A stretch of DNA of 64,000 bases from Halobacterium sp. CBA1132 (GCF_001485535.1 NZ_BCMZ01000001.1:496001-560000); one strand, 5' to 3'; shown: positions 33,008 through 41,883, numbered from the stretch's first letter. A program made the numbers and translations. The notes: generated by a model not told the origin, from the letters alone.

Positions 33008-33250
33008 CTTCCGGAAATCAGAGATTCTCGACGTCAGGCTCGTTTCACTCACCAGACTTCCGGGAGACTCCGTCTCCCGACGAGTGGCTCACTGCTGTTC
33101 GCTCTTCCGGAAATCGAAGATTTCCGGCGTCTGCCTCGCTACTGCTCGCCAGACTTCCGAAAATCACCGATTTTCGGCGACTGGTTCGTGTTACTCACCA
33201 GACTTCCGGGAGACTCCGTCTCCCGACGAGTGGCTCACTGCTGTTCGCCA
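33008..33250. repeat. Five-unit array of about 49-bp hairpin repeats
   Basis: Units begin with CTTCCG at 33008, 33057, 33104, 33154 and 33203 (spacings 49, 47, 50 and 49). After CTTC, units 2 and 5 carry CGGGAGAC-TCC-GTCTCCCG, unit 3 CCGGAAATC-GAA-GATTTCCGG and unit 4 CCGAAAATC-ACC-GATTTTCGG, all perfect stems; unit 1 is imperfect. Bases differ between units while pairing is kept. Positions 33047-33102 and 33193-33248 are identical over 56 bp. The last copy contains the acyl-CoA dehydrogenase stop. Confidence 0.85.
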
Positions 33251-34398
33251 CTCTGCCTATAGATGAGGTTCCGCTGAATCTCGTTGGCGCCCTCGTAGAT
33301 GACCGGGATGCGGGCGTCGCGATAGACGCGGGCGATGCGGCGGTCGGTGAGAATCGAGCGCCCGCCGTGGAACTGCATCCCCTGTTCGGCGTTGTCGACG
33401 GCGACCTCCGTGGACTTCGTCTTCGCCATCGCCGCCCACAGGCCGGGTTCGTCGTAGTTTTTGACCTTGTTGGCGGCGCGGTAGTTCAGCGCGCGCGCGG
33501 CCTCGAATTCGAGGCGCATGTCCGCGAGGCCGTGCTGGACGGCCTGGAAGTCCGCGACGTGGCGGCCGAACTCCTCGCGCTCGTGGACGAAGTCCCACGC
33601 TTCTTCGAGCGCGGCGGCGGCGAGACCGAGGCCGTGCCCGCCGACGACGACGCGGCCGTGGTTGAAGAAGTCCGCGAGCATCATGAACCCGGCTCCCTCG
33701 CTGCCGATGAGGTTCTCCTCGGGAATCCGGCAGTCGTCGAAGACGATGTGGGCTTGCTTGGACGCCCGCATCCCCATCTTCTCGGGGATGTGCTCGGCCA
33801 CGTACCCGTCGGCGTCCGTGGGCACGATGAAAAGCGAGTAGTCCATGTAGCGGTCGCCGGTGTCGCCGGTCTTGGCGTACACCGTCACCCAGTCGGCTTC
33901 GACGCCGTTCCCGATCCAGTACTTCTCGCCGTTCAGGACGTACTCGTCGCCGTCCGCGTCGGCGGTCGTGTGCATCCCCGCGAGGTCGGACCCGACGTCG
34001 GGCTCGGAGACCGCAAGCCCCGTAATCTGGTCGTTCGCCGCGACCGGGCGGAGGTACTCGTCTTTCTGGTCTTCGGTGCCGTACTCTTCGAGCATCTCCG
34101 CGCCGAAGCTCGCGAGCTGGAGGGTCAGCGCGATGCCGGCGTCCGCGCGGTAGAACTCCTCGGCGATTGCCAGCATCTGTTCGAGGTCGAGGCCGCGGCC
34201 GCCGTACTCCTCGCCGATGTCTTGGGCGACGAGTCCGGCGTCCATGCCGGCCTCCAGAATCTCCCACGGGTAGTCGCCGGTCCGGTAGAACTCTTCGGCG
34301 TTCGGCGCGATGTGCTCCTCGGAGAACTCGCGGGCGTCGCGTTTGACGTCCAGCGCGTGCTCGGGGACGATGTCCTCGGAGAGCAGGTTCAGACTCAT
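33235..34398 (-). CDS. Acyl-CoA dehydrogenase
   Basis: A 387-aa FAD flavoprotein that oxidises acyl-CoA to enoyl-CoA. It has the N-terminal helical domain, the beta-domain GLAVSEPDVGSDLAGMHTTADADGDEYVLNGEKYWIGNG and MGMRASKQAHIVFDDCRIPEENLIG, and the C-terminal bundle with QFHGGRSILTDRRIARVYRDARIPVIYEGANEIQR, where the Glu in YEG is at the catalytic-base position. Chain length is unknown. Its 3' end lies inside the repeat array. A neighbour crotonase is at 29.0 kb. Confidence 0.92.
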   Translation of the reverse strand: MSLNLLSEDIVPEHALDVKRDAREFSEEHIAPNAEEFYRTGDYPWEILEAGMDAGLVAQDIGEEYGGRGLDLEQMLAIAEEFYRADAGIALTLQLASFGAEMLEEYGTEDQKDEYLRPVAANDQITGLAVSEPDVGSDLAGMHTTADADGDEYVLNGEKYWIGNGVEADWVTVYAKTGDTGDRYMDYSLFIVPTDADGYVAEHIPEKMGMRASKQAHIVFDDCRIPEENLIGSEGAGFMMLADFFNHGRVVVGGHGLGLAAAALEEAWDFVHEREEFGRHVADFQAVQHGLADMRLEFEAARALNYRAANKVKNYDEPGLWAAMAKTKSTEVAVDNAEQGMQFHGGRSILTDRRIARVYRDARIPVIYEGANEIQRNLIYRQSGEQQ

Positions 34399-34510
34399 AC
34401 CGGGGCTTGGGGCGCCACGGGCATAAACGGCCGCGAACGTTCGGCAGCGGGCGCGAAGTTTATCCGCCGGAACCGTAAACCGCTAAACCTCGGCACGCAA
34501 ATCCACGCTC

Positions 34511-35266
34511 GTGCCGACGACACGGGTCGACCTCCACGTGAAGGTACTCGACGACGAGGCCGTGCGCCGCGCGAAGGCGGCCGGCGTCGACGTGCTGGTG
34601 TACGCCCCGCACTTCACGCGGCTGCCGGAGGTCCGCGAGCGCGCCGCCGAGTTCTCCGACGACGAGCTGCTGGTGGTCCCCGGCCGCGAGGTGTTCACCG
34701 GGTCGTGGCGGGACCGCAAGCACGTCCTCGCCGTCGGTCTCGACGACCCGGTACCGGACTTCGTGACGCTGGACGGTGCGTTCGCGGCGTTCCGCGAGCA
34801 GGGCGCTGCGGTGCTGGCGCCCCACCCCGAGTTCTTGACGGTGAGTCTCACGGCCGACGAAATCGAGCGGTTCCGCGAGGACGTCGACGCCGTGGAGACG
34901 TACAATCCGAAGCACTTCGCGTGGGACGACGACCGAGCGCGAGCGCTCTCGAACGGCTACGACATCCCCGGGTTCGCGTCCTCGTACGCCCACCGCTCGC
35001 CGACCGTGGGCGGCGTCTGGACGGAGTTCGACGCCGACATCCAGTCGGAAGCGGACCTCGTGGACGCTCTCACGGGCGGCGTCCCGCGGCGGACCTACCA
35101 CCAGCGCAGCCCCCGATTCCGGGCGCGCGAACTGGTGGAGAAAGCCCACCTCGCGTACGAGAACACGTGGGAGAAAGTCGACCGCATCCTCCTCTCGGGG
35201 ATGGAACCCACCCACCCCCGCCACATCGCGTACGGCGGGAAGTTCGACGACGTCGCCGTCTACTAG
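34511..35266 (+). CDS. PHP-domain protein, partly degenerate
   Basis: A 251-aa protein of the PHP superfamily. The first motif reads VDLHVKVLDD, so the usual second metal ligand of DLHxH is lost. Later motifs remain recognisable (YAPHFTRL, GREVFT, LAPHPEFLT, ETYNPKH, ASSYAHR), ending HLAYENTWEKVDRI. It may bind fewer metals or have lost hydrolase activity. It starts with GTG at 34511. Its stop interlocks with the convergent membrane hydrolase in CTAG. Confidence 0.7.
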   Translation: MPTTRVDLHVKVLDDEAVRRAKAAGVDVLVYAPHFTRLPEVRERAAEFSDDELLVVPGREVFTGSWRDRKHVLAVGLDDPVPDFVTLDGAFAAFREQGAAVLAPHPEFLTVSLTADEIERFREDVDAVETYNPKHFAWDDDRARALSNGYDIPGFASSYAHRSPTVGGVWTEFDADIQSEADLVDALTGGVPRRTYHQRSPRFRARELVEKAHLAYENTWEKVDRILLSGMEPTHPRHIAYGGKFDDVAVY

Positions 35267-35751
35267 AACAGGCTGCTGACGGCGTCCGTCGGGACGTACT
35301 GCGGGGCGACGTGGACGACCACTGCGATTACGGCGAGTTCGACGAGCGTGATGACGACGGTGACGGTGCTTGCGTACTTCGAGACGGTCGTGACGCCGAT
35401 GGGAAGTCCGTACTCTTGGTCCGACAGCGGGTAGAACAGCGCGATGCCGCGCTTGCTGCCGACGACGTCGAGGACGTAGTGGGTGGCGATGCCGATCCAG
35501 ACGTACTGAAGGTTCCCGCCGAAGTACATCGGGAAGACGTACAGCAGCGCCAGCACCGGGATGTTGTGCAGCGTCTTGCGGTGCTTCCCGAAGTCCGTGT
35601 CGACGTCCGGGAAGAGCGCGCCGAGCACGACGGGGATGAGTACCGCTGCTATCGTGTGCAGCGTCTCGACGCCGCCCGACGGGTAGAGCACGTACCCGAG
35701 GCCGATGGCGAGCAGGATGCCGTTGAGGATGTGGTCGCCCTTGTTCATCAT
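35263..35751 (-). CDS. Membrane-bound metal-dependent hydrolase (YdjM/DUF457 family)
   Basis: A 162-aa protein with about 4-5 transmembrane helices. Metal-binding motifs are KGDHIL near the start, FPDVDTDFGKHRKTLHN in the first third and ATHYVLDVVGSKRGI in the middle. It is an integral membrane hydrolase-like family without known substrate. I chose the ATG at 35751 (MMNKGDH), with 35748 equally possible. Confidence 0.8.
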   Translation of the reverse strand: MMNKGDHILNGILLAIGLGYVLYPSGGVETLHTIAAVLIPVVLGALFPDVDTDFGKHRKTLHNIPVLALLYVFPMYFGGNLQYVWIGIATHYVLDVVGSKRGIALFYPLSDQEYGLPIGVTTVSKYASTVTVVITLVELAVIAVVVHVAPQYVPTDAVSSLF

Positions 35752-35797
35752 CGAGGCCGAGAGCACGCGGCCACGTCACCGTTTCGGCACGCGCTCG

Positions 35798-36316
35798 CTA
35801 GCCGCGGACGCTCTCGACTTCCTCGCGGAGTTTGCGGAGCGCGCGCCGCGCAATCTGTTCTTTGACTTCCGTGCGACTGCCGTCGAACTCGCGTCGCTCC
35901 ACGTCGGTGTAGGACGCCTGCGTCCCCCAGTCGCCGGCGTACGCGACGCCGATGTAGACGGTACCCACGGGTTTCTCCTCGCTCCCACCGGTGGGGCCGG
36001 CGATGCCCGTGGTGGAGACACCCCACGTCGTCCCTGCGGCGTCCCGGGTGGCCTGCGCCATCTGCCGGGCGACCGGCTCGCTGACCGCGCCGTGTTCGTC
36101 GAGCGCCTCGCGGGAGACGCCGGAGTCGAGTTTGGCGTCGTACGTGTACGTCACGAGCGAGCGGTCGAAGTAGTCGCTGGACCCGGAGACGTCGGTCAGC
36201 AGCGACCCGACGAGCCCGCCAGTACAGGACTCGGCGGTCGCGACGGTGTGGCCGGCGTCCGGCAGCACGTCGTTGAGTTCCTCCTCTATCGGCGGGTCGG
36301 CGGCGTACTCGCGCAT
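35798..36316 (-). CDS. CinA-type nicotinamide-nucleotide amidohydrolase
   Basis: A 172-aa stand-alone CinA C-terminal domain (PncC-like), which deamidates nicotinamide mononucleotide. The signature AESCTGGLVGSLLTDVSGSSDYF and GVSTTGIAGPTGGSEEKPVGTVYIG are intact. ATG 36316 (MREYAADPP) is chosen over a start nine codons upstream because it gives the usual N-terminal helix. It does not carry the MoCF-like CinA N-terminal domain. Confidence 0.88.
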   Translation of the reverse strand: MREYAADPPIEEELNDVLPDAGHTVATAESCTGGLVGSLLTDVSGSSDYFDRSLVTYTYDAKLDSGVSREALDEHGAVSEPVARQMAQATRDAAGTTWGVSTTGIAGPTGGSEEKPVGTVYIGVAYAGDWGTQASYTDVERREFDGSRTEVKEQIARRALRKLREEVESVRG

Positions 36317-36356
36317 GCTCGGGGGTACCGCGCCGGCGAGCAAGAAGGTGGTGGCG

Positions 36357-36707
36357 TCAGACGGTGTCGCGGTCCGTGTACGTGTACCGCTTCGCGATGA
36401 CGCCGTCCTCGAAGACGTGAACGTCAGCGAACCCGAACTCCACGTCGTCGCCGTCCTGCACGCCCGAGAACGTGCCGCGGACGGCCGCGCGGTCGCCGTC
36501 CACGAGCACGTCGTGGACGGTGTGGCTGCCGTCTTCGAGCGGGCGGCCCTCGCGGTAGAACGCTTCGAGGTCGACCTTGCCCTCGATTGGTGGCTGGCCG
36601 GGACGGTCGTAGACGACGTCGTCGGCGAAGAGGGCCAGCAGGTCGTCGATGCGCTCGTCGTCCACGGCGTCGTAGTACTCGGCGACGTGCTCGGCGTGGT
36701 CGGTCAC
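36357..36707 (-). CDS. SnoaL/NTF2-like small protein
   Basis: A 116-aa NTF2-fold protein: HAEHVAEYYDAVDDERIDDLLALFADDVVYDRPGQPPIEG then VHDVLVDGDRAAVRGTFSG and VHVFEDGVIAKRYTYTD. Such proteins act as cone-shaped hydrolases, isomerases or ligand binders. I chose GTG 36707 (VTDHAEHV), as residues upstream look non-conserved. No active-site assignment is possible. Confidence 0.75.
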   Translation of the reverse strand: MTDHAEHVAEYYDAVDDERIDDLLALFADDVVYDRPGQPPIEGKVDLEAFYREGRPLEDGSHTVHDVLVDGDRAAVRGTFSGVQDGDDVEFGFADVHVFEDGVIAKRYTYTDRDTV

Positions 36708-36811
36708 GGTGGAACTGTCGGGGGTCCGTCCAATCAACCGCACAGTTCCGGCAATCGGTGCCGCGTTTCCGCGGGCGAAAGAGCCACGTGGCGGGACGGA
36801 GACGCTCGCGT

Positions 36812-37918
36812 ATGGAGTACGAGGAGCCGCTGTTCTTCCGCGTGATGGAGTACGCGGCGAAGTCAGACAGCGACGTGGTGAACATGGTCTCGGGGAACCC
36901 CGACTGGGGGTCGCCGCCCGCGCTCGCGGAGGGCCTCCGCGAGTACGCCGACACGGGCGGCGACCAGTTCCAGTACCCGCCCAGCGAGGGCCTGCGGGAA
37001 CTCCGCGAGGAAATCGCGGCGCGCCGGCAGGTCCCCGTCGGGCGGGTTATCGTCACGAACGGCGCGGGCGAGGCGAACTACCTCGGGATGGCGCGCGCGC
37101 TCGAACGCGGCGCCGGCGACGAGGTCGTGATGACCGACCCGGTCTACCCCTACTACCCGGGGAAGACGGACATGCTCGGCGGCGAGCAGGTGTTCGTCGA
37201 GACGGCCGAGGACGGCAGCCTCGACCCCGCGGACGTGCGCGCTGCCGCCAGCGAGGATACCGCGTGCATCGTGGCGACGACGCCGAACAACCCCACGGGC
37301 GCGGTGTACGGCAAGGAGACGATGCGCGAACTCGTCGCCGTCGCCGAGGAACACGACGCCGTCCTCGTCAGCGACGAGGTGTACGACCACTTCGACTTCT
37401 CCGGGCGGTTCACGTCCGCGCTCGAGTTCGACTCCGAGCACCGCATCGTCGTGAACGCGTTCTCGAAGTCGCTGGCCATCACTGGGTTCCGAGTGGGCTA
37501 CTGCATCGCGCCCGAGCGCCACGTCCAACCGATGAAGTCCCGACACATGTTGACGAACGTGGCGACGTCGCGGCCCGCGCAGGCCGCCGTCCTGCACGCG
37601 CTCCGCGAGACCGACCCCGACTACTACGAGCAGACTCGGCAGATGCTCGCCGAGCGCGTGGACACGTTCACGGCCGCACTTGACGACGCAGGCGCCGAGT
37701 ACACCGAGCCGGACGGTTCGTTCTACGTGCTCGCTCGCTTCCCGGAGTTCCCGGGCACGCTGGAGAACACGTTCGAACTCATCGACGAGGCGGGCGTCGC
37801 GGGGATGCCGGGGTCCGGGTTCGGGACCGCCCGCGAGGACTGGCTTCGGTTCGCGCTCGTCACGCCGCGCGTCGAGGAAGCCGCCGACCGGCTCGCGGAC
37901 TACTTCGCGAGCCGGTAG
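36812..37918 (+). CDS. Class I/II pyridoxal-phosphate aminotransferase
   Basis: A 368-aa fold-I aminotransferase. PLP-region motifs are TPNNPTGAVYGKETM, SDEVYDHFDFSG, and VNAFSKSLAITGFRVGYCIA with the Schiff-base lysine in SKSLA. Substrate amino acid is unknown; it resembles aspartate/alanine-type aminotransferases. ATG 36812 starts MEYEEPLFFRVMEYAAK; frames above it are not coding. The stop directly abuts the convergent 64-aa gene. Confidence 0.9.
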   Translation: MEYEEPLFFRVMEYAAKSDSDVVNMVSGNPDWGSPPALAEGLREYADTGGDQFQYPPSEGLRELREEIAARRQVPVGRVIVTNGAGEANYLGMARALERGAGDEVVMTDPVYPYYPGKTDMLGGEQVFVETAEDGSLDPADVRAAASEDTACIVATTPNNPTGAVYGKETMRELVAVAEEHDAVLVSDEVYDHFDFSGRFTSALEFDSEHRIVVNAFSKSLAITGFRVGYCIAPERHVQPMKSRHMLTNVATSRPAQAAVLHALRETDPDYYEQTRQMLAERVDTFTAALDDAGAEYTEPDGSFYVLARFPEFPGTLENTFELIDEAGVAGMPGSGFGTAREDWLRFALVTPRVEEAADRLADYFASR

Positions 37919-38113
37919 TCAGTACCCGCCCGCGTCCGAGAAACACCGCCCGCAGCGGCAGGCGCCGAAGTCGTCGAGCGCGCGTTCGACGGGGAGCGTC
38001 TGGATGTCGTCGTGGCTGACGTCGTTGGTGGCGCCGCACTTCGTTCGGCTGTACGGGTTCTCCACCCCCTTCTTGTGTACGGTCGCCGTGCGCTCGTTCA
38101 GCACGCCCTCCAT
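37919..38113 (-). CDS. Small cysteine-containing protein, hypothetical
   Basis: A 64-aa protein beginning MEGVLNERTATVHKKGVENP. It has four cysteines: one in RTKCGATNDVS and three in FGACRCGRCFSD, likely a zinc knuckle. The C-terminus ends SDAGGY. It sits between the aminotransferase and ArsA with its own start. No family recognised; its basic residues are high for this genome, which argues for a real nucleic-acid or protein ligand. Confidence 0.6.
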   Translation of the reverse strand: MEGVLNERTATVHKKGVENPYSRTKCGATNDVSHDDIQTLPVERALDDFGACRCGRCFSDAGGY

Positions 38114-38225
38114 GCTAAACCGTAACACTCGTGAGGGGGAAAACTACTGGGGCCGAGACGTTCGGTGCGCCGGCCGCGAGGACAGCGACCGACGGATTGA
38201 CCCCGCTGGGCCGCCGACTGTGCGC

Positions 38226-39257
38226 ATGGACGAAATCGAGGTCGAGGCGGTCGACTCCCTCGACCCCGGCGTGGTCAGCGACACCGCCGAGTACGTGCTG
38301 TACGGCGGGAAGGGCGGCGTCGGGAAGACGACGATGGCCGCGGCGACGGCGCTCGCGAGCGCCAACGACGGCACCGCCACGCTCGTGGTGTCGACGGACC
38401 CCGCGCACTCGCTGTCGGACACGCTGGAGTTCGACGTGCCGAGCCGGCCCGCGAAGGTGCGCGAGGCCAGCCCGCTGTGGGCGGTCGAAATCGACCCGGA
38501 CGACGCGCTCTCACAGGCGGGCATGTTCGGGCAAGACGGCGGGTTCGCGGGCGGCCTCGACGAACTGCTCGGCGGCGCGGGTGGCGCTGGCGACGACGGC
38601 GCGATGATGCCGGGAGCGGACGAAGCCGCTGCGGTCCAGCTCCTCCTCGAATACATGGATGACGAGCGCTTCGACCGCGTCGTCGTCGACACCGCGCCCA
38701 CGGGCCACACGCTCCGCCTGCTGGAACTCCCCGAGGTGCTGGACTCGATGGTCGGGCGCATGATGCAGATGCGCGAGCGCTTCGGCGGGATGATGGACGG
38801 CCTCACCGGGATGTTCGGGCAGGACGACGACGAGGAGCAGGCGGGCCTCGGCGACCTCGACGCCGTCGAGGAGCGCGTCGAGCGCCTCCGGGACGTGCTC
38901 ACGGACCCGACGCGAACGGACTTCCGCGTCGTGCTCGTACCCGAGGAAATGAGCGTGCTGGAAGCCCAGCGGCTCACCGACCGCCTCGACGAGTTCGGCG
39001 TCCCCGTCGGAACCGTCGTCGTCAACCGCGTGATGGAACCGCTGGCGGACGCCGCCGACGTTCCCGGCGACGCGTTCGTCGCGCCGAACCACGAGGACTG
39101 CGAGTTCTGCGCGCGCCGCTGGGACGTCCAGCAGGCGGCGCTGGCGGAGGCACAGGACCTGTTCAGAAACTACGGCGTCAAGCGCGTGCCGCTGCTCGCC
39201 GACGAAGTGCGGGGCGAGCGCCCGCTGCGCGTCGTCGCCGCCTGCCTCGACGCGTAG
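38226..39257 (+). CDS. ArsA/Get3-family ATPase
   Basis: A 343-aa P-loop ATPase. The deviant Walker A is LYGGKGGVGKTTMA, switch I STDPAHSLSD, switch II VVDTAPTGHTLRLLELP. A Gly/Met-rich helical segment (about 173-200) could form a hydrophobic groove as in Get3, and CEFCARRW offers a CxxC zinc site for dimerisation. Get3-like tail-anchored protein targeting or arsenite/anion export are both possible; no arsenic genes are nearby, so Get3 is preferred. Confidence 0.85.
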   Translation: MDEIEVEAVDSLDPGVVSDTAEYVLYGGKGGVGKTTMAAATALASANDGTATLVVSTDPAHSLSDTLEFDVPSRPAKVREASPLWAVEIDPDDALSQAGMFGQDGGFAGGLDELLGGAGGAGDDGAMMPGADEAAAVQLLLEYMDDERFDRVVVDTAPTGHTLRLLELPEVLDSMVGRMMQMRERFGGMMDGLTGMFGQDDDEEQAGLGDLDAVEERVERLRDVLTDPTRTDFRVVLVPEEMSVLEAQRLTDRLDEFGVPVGTVVVNRVMEPLADAADVPGDAFVAPNHEDCEFCARRWDVQQAALAEAQDLFRNYGVKRVPLLADEVRGERPLRVVAACLDA

Positions 39258-40073
39258 TCAGGAGAACCGCTGGACGAGCCGGTAGCCGGCGTCCAGCCAG
39301 CGGTCCGGGAGGAAGCGCGCGAGCACGCCGACGCGGCCCGCCGTCCCCACGGGGTAGCGGGACTTCGGGTCGGGGCTGACCGCGGCTTCCGTGATGACTT
39401 CAGCGACCTTCTCGGGCGCGACCGCGCCGACGCCGTTGACCGCGCTGGCGTCCTCGAAGAACGAGTACAGCGTCTCGTAGGCGCCGCTGCGGTCGAGCCC
39501 CTGAATCTCGCTCTCGGCGCGGTCGGTGAACGAGGTGTCGACCGGCCCGGGTTCGACGACGGCGACATCGACGTCGTAGGGCGCGACCTCCGCGCGGAGC
39601 GCGTCGCTCATCCCTTCGAGCGCGAACTTCGAGCCGTTGTACGCGCCCATCCCCGGCGTCGGCACGCGCCCGGAGACACTGGAGACGTTCACGATGGTGC
39701 CGTCCTCGGCCTCGCGCATGTGCGGGAGCGCCGCCCGAATCAGGCGGTGCGGGCCGTAGACGTTCACGTCGAACTGCCGGTGGAGCTCTCTGGTGGGCAC
39801 GTCCTCCAGCGGCCCGAGTTGCGCGTACCCCGCGTTGTTCACGAGGCAGTCCAGCCGGCCGTGCTCCTCGACCGTCTCGTCGACGACGTTCCGGCACTGG
39901 GCCGGCTTGGTGACGTCGAGTTCGGCGGTGTCACAGCCGGCCTCCGCGAGCGCCGCGAGGTCGTCGGTGTCCCGCGCGGTGGCGACGACCGTCCACTCCT
40001 CGTCGAGCAGCGACCGAGCGGTCGCCGCGCCGATGCCCGACGAACATCCGGTGATGAGCGCGACCTTCTCCAT
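39258..40073 (-). CDS. Short-chain dehydrogenase/reductase
   Basis: A 271-aa classical SDR. Nucleotide motif TGCSSGIGAATARSLL, NNAGYAQ, catalytic Ser in VNVSSVSG and YNGSKFALEG (Tyr-x3-Lys). It is NAD(P)-dependent; substrate unknown. C-terminal extension of about 30 residues, with basic RWLDAGYRLV. Its stop abuts that of arsA. Confidence 0.9.
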   Translation of the reverse strand: MEKVALITGCSSGIGAATARSLLDEEWTVVATARDTDDLAALAEAGCDTAELDVTKPAQCRNVVDETVEEHGRLDCLVNNAGYAQLGPLEDVPTRELHRQFDVNVYGPHRLIRAALPHMREAEDGTIVNVSSVSGRVPTPGMGAYNGSKFALEGMSDALRAEVAPYDVDVAVVEPGPVDTSFTDRAESEIQGLDRSGAYETLYSFFEDASAVNGVGAVAPEKVAEVITEAAVSPDPKSRYPVGTAGRVGVLARFLPDRWLDAGYRLVQRFS

Positions 40074-40126
40074 ACCGGGGCGTCGTGGCCCCCGCAGTTA
40101 ACAGTTGCATAGTCGGCCCGCTGGCG

Positions 40127-41002
40127 TCACCCGAGGTCGGCCATCGTCGCGGTGAACGTCACGAACCGCCCGTCTTCGCTGCGGTCGGTGACCTCGTCCG
40201 TGAACGCGCTCGCGGCGAGGCCGTCCGCCAGTTCGTCGACCGTCTCGTCGCTCGTGTCCGGTTCGAGCGCGTACACCCACGTCGCGGTGTCGGCGTCCAG
40301 CGACGCCATCGAGTTCCCCCACGCCTCGATTGCCTCGACGTCGATTTCGCCGCCCGCCGGCGGCCCCCGCTGACCGGCGACGATGCCCCGCTCGGGGAGC
40401 TTCTCGAAGATGCGCGTGAACACTGTGTCGGACTCCTCCAGACGGTCGCGCTCTCCGCGGTGGGTGTCTATCCACACCGCGAGGTCCGAGCCCGCGAGCA
40501 CGGCGTCCTCGCCGAGCGCGAACTCGGTCTCGCGCTCGGTGGCTTCCGCGGTGGTGAAGCCGGCGTGCTCGCCGGTCACCTCGTATCCGTCGGACACTTC
40601 GACGGCGTTCGCGAGCGCGCTTGCGTTGAAGGACCCGAGGACGATGGTGTTCCCCGACTGTACCAGCGTGCCGTCGACGTTCTCCACGGAGAGGTTGAGG
40701 AACGACGTGCGCCCGTTCTCGACGATTTGCGCGACGCTGACCGACTGGTAGTCGAAGCGCGCGTTGCTCGACGGGAGCGTGCTGTACGCCGTGAGCCACG
40801 TCCGGAAGTCGGCGACCTCGCTCCAGTCGACGGACGCCGCGCTCTCGGTGGTCGGGGCCGCGTCGGTTCCAGTCGCGGTGTCGGCGTCGGTCGTCGCTGC
40901 GGTCGTGCTGTCGGAGTCGCCGCTCGTACAGCCCGCGAGGCCCGCGAGCGCGAGCGTCCCTGCGCTGGCGAGCACGGAGCGGCGGGAGGGGCGTCGCTGC
41001 AT
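40127..41002 (-). CDS. Tat-exported lipoprotein, unknown function
   Basis: A 291-aa exported protein. The signal RRPSRRSVLASAGTLALAGL then AGC gives a twin-arginine motif followed by a lipobox with Cys at about 25, the usual haloarchaeal Tat lipoprotein. A Thr/Ala/Asp linker (26-55) leads to a soluble domain with RFDYQSVSVAQIVENGRTSF and alternating strands. It resembles the many haloarchaeal surface lipoproteins of unknown function; no ligand predicted. Confidence 0.75.
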   Translation of the reverse strand: MQRRPSRRSVLASAGTLALAGLAGCTSGDSDSTTAATTDADTATGTDAAPTTESAASVDWSEVADFRTWLTAYSTLPSSNARFDYQSVSVAQIVENGRTSFLNLSVENVDGTLVQSGNTIVLGSFNASALANAVEVSDGYEVTGEHAGFTTAEATERETEFALGEDAVLAGSDLAVWIDTHRGERDRLEESDTVFTRIFEKLPERGIVAGQRGPPAGGEIDVEAIEAWGNSMASLDADTATWVYALEPDTSDETVDELADGLAASAFTDEVTDRSEDGRFVTFTATMADLG

Positions 41003-41069
41003 ACTCGCTCCTGTCGGCGGGCACGCAAATCACTGTCGCGGTGTCGCAGTCGGCGAGAACGAGCGGCCG

Positions 41070-41882
41070 TCAGTCCTTCAGGTCGTCCGCGTACTGGTCG
41101 GCGAGCCGCGTCGGCGCGGGGAGCTTGTACCCCGTGCAGGTCGCTTCGACGATGTCGACGGTCGTTTCGGCGTCGACGCGGTGACCGGGACTCACGACGA
41201 GAGGGTTGACGTGTCGCGTCTCGGGGTTCGGGTACTGCCGGGACTGGTAGGCGTACCCGACGACGGTCCCGTCGGGCGCGTCCATCGAGTCGCCGGCTTC
41301 GATGGCAACCCGGGCGCCCTCCGGCAGCGGGTCGTCGAGTGACTCACGGGGCGTCCCGCAGAGCAGGTTCTTCGCGACGCCGACGGCCGGCGCGTCGAAG
41401 AGAACGCCGACGTGGGTCGCCAGCCCCGCCTGTCGGAAGTGGATGCGGCCGCTGCCGTCGAGGATGAGCACGTCCGGCGCCACGGACAGCGATTCGAGCG
41501 CGTCCACGATGGCGTCGCCCTCGCGGAACGCCAGCAGGCCGGGGATGTAGGGGATTTCCAGTTCCGCGCGGCCGGCGGCGCGCTCGACGACGCGGCCGTC
41601 GCGAATCGCCACCGCGGCGCTCACGGAGTAGTCGTCCCCGACGAACGCTTGGTCGACGCCGACGACCACGGGCGCGTCGCTGTCGGTGAGCGTGACCTGT
41701 TCGCCGACGCTCTCGGCGGCCGTCGGCGCGTCCGTCGGCGACTCGTCCAGTTCGAGGGCCGCCACCTCGAAGTCGAAGTCGTCCTCGAAGGCCGCCGCGG
41801 CCGCTATCTCGCGCTGGAGGTCCTCCATCTCCTCGTGGGAGCGGTCGGGGTCCGGGAGGAACTCGGGGCGAACGACGTCCAT
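41070..41882 (-). CDS. nfi: Endonuclease V
   Basis: Cleaves DNA (or RNA) 3' to deoxyinosine in base-deamination repair. It is 270 aa. Catalytic residues are in VGVDQAF (Asp77), YIPGLLAFREG (Glu121) and LDGSGRIHFRQAG (Asp142), with RLADQYAD at the C-terminus. The N-terminal extension (1-70) is acidic. It ends next to the rhomboid gene on the same strand. Confidence 0.93.
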   Translation of the reverse strand: MDVVRPEFLPDPDRSHEEMEDLQREIAAAAAFEDDFDFEVAALELDESPTDAPTAAESVGEQVTLTDSDAPVVVGVDQAFVGDDYSVSAAVAIRDGRVVERAAGRAELEIPYIPGLLAFREGDAIVDALESLSVAPDVLILDGSGRIHFRQAGLATHVGVLFDAPAVGVAKNLLCGTPRESLDDPLPEGARVAIEAGDSMDAPDGTVVGYAYQSRQYPNPETRHVNPLVVSPGHRVDAETTVDIVEATCTGYKLPAPTRLADQYADDLKD

Positions 41883-41883
41883 G

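Noticed and set aside
33008-33250. Candidate CRISPR array (about 49-bp period)
   Set aside because: No single repeat is conserved across units, the stems differ, unit spacing varies by 3 bp, and no cas genes are present. Units 2 and 5 are near-copies of each other rather than unique spacers.
32958-33266. A 102-codon plus-strand ORF over the hairpin array
   Set aside because: Its residues derive from translating the repeats (for example recurring SPDE and FRKS blocks), it has no start signals, and it overlaps the opposite-strand gene end.
33367-35865. An 832-codon open frame on the plus strand over acyl-CoA dehydrogenase and PHP genes
   Set aside because: It is antisense to a clear acyl-CoA dehydrogenase and then runs out of frame through the PHP gene; composition is Arg/Gly/Val-rich as expected for a GC-rich shadow frame.
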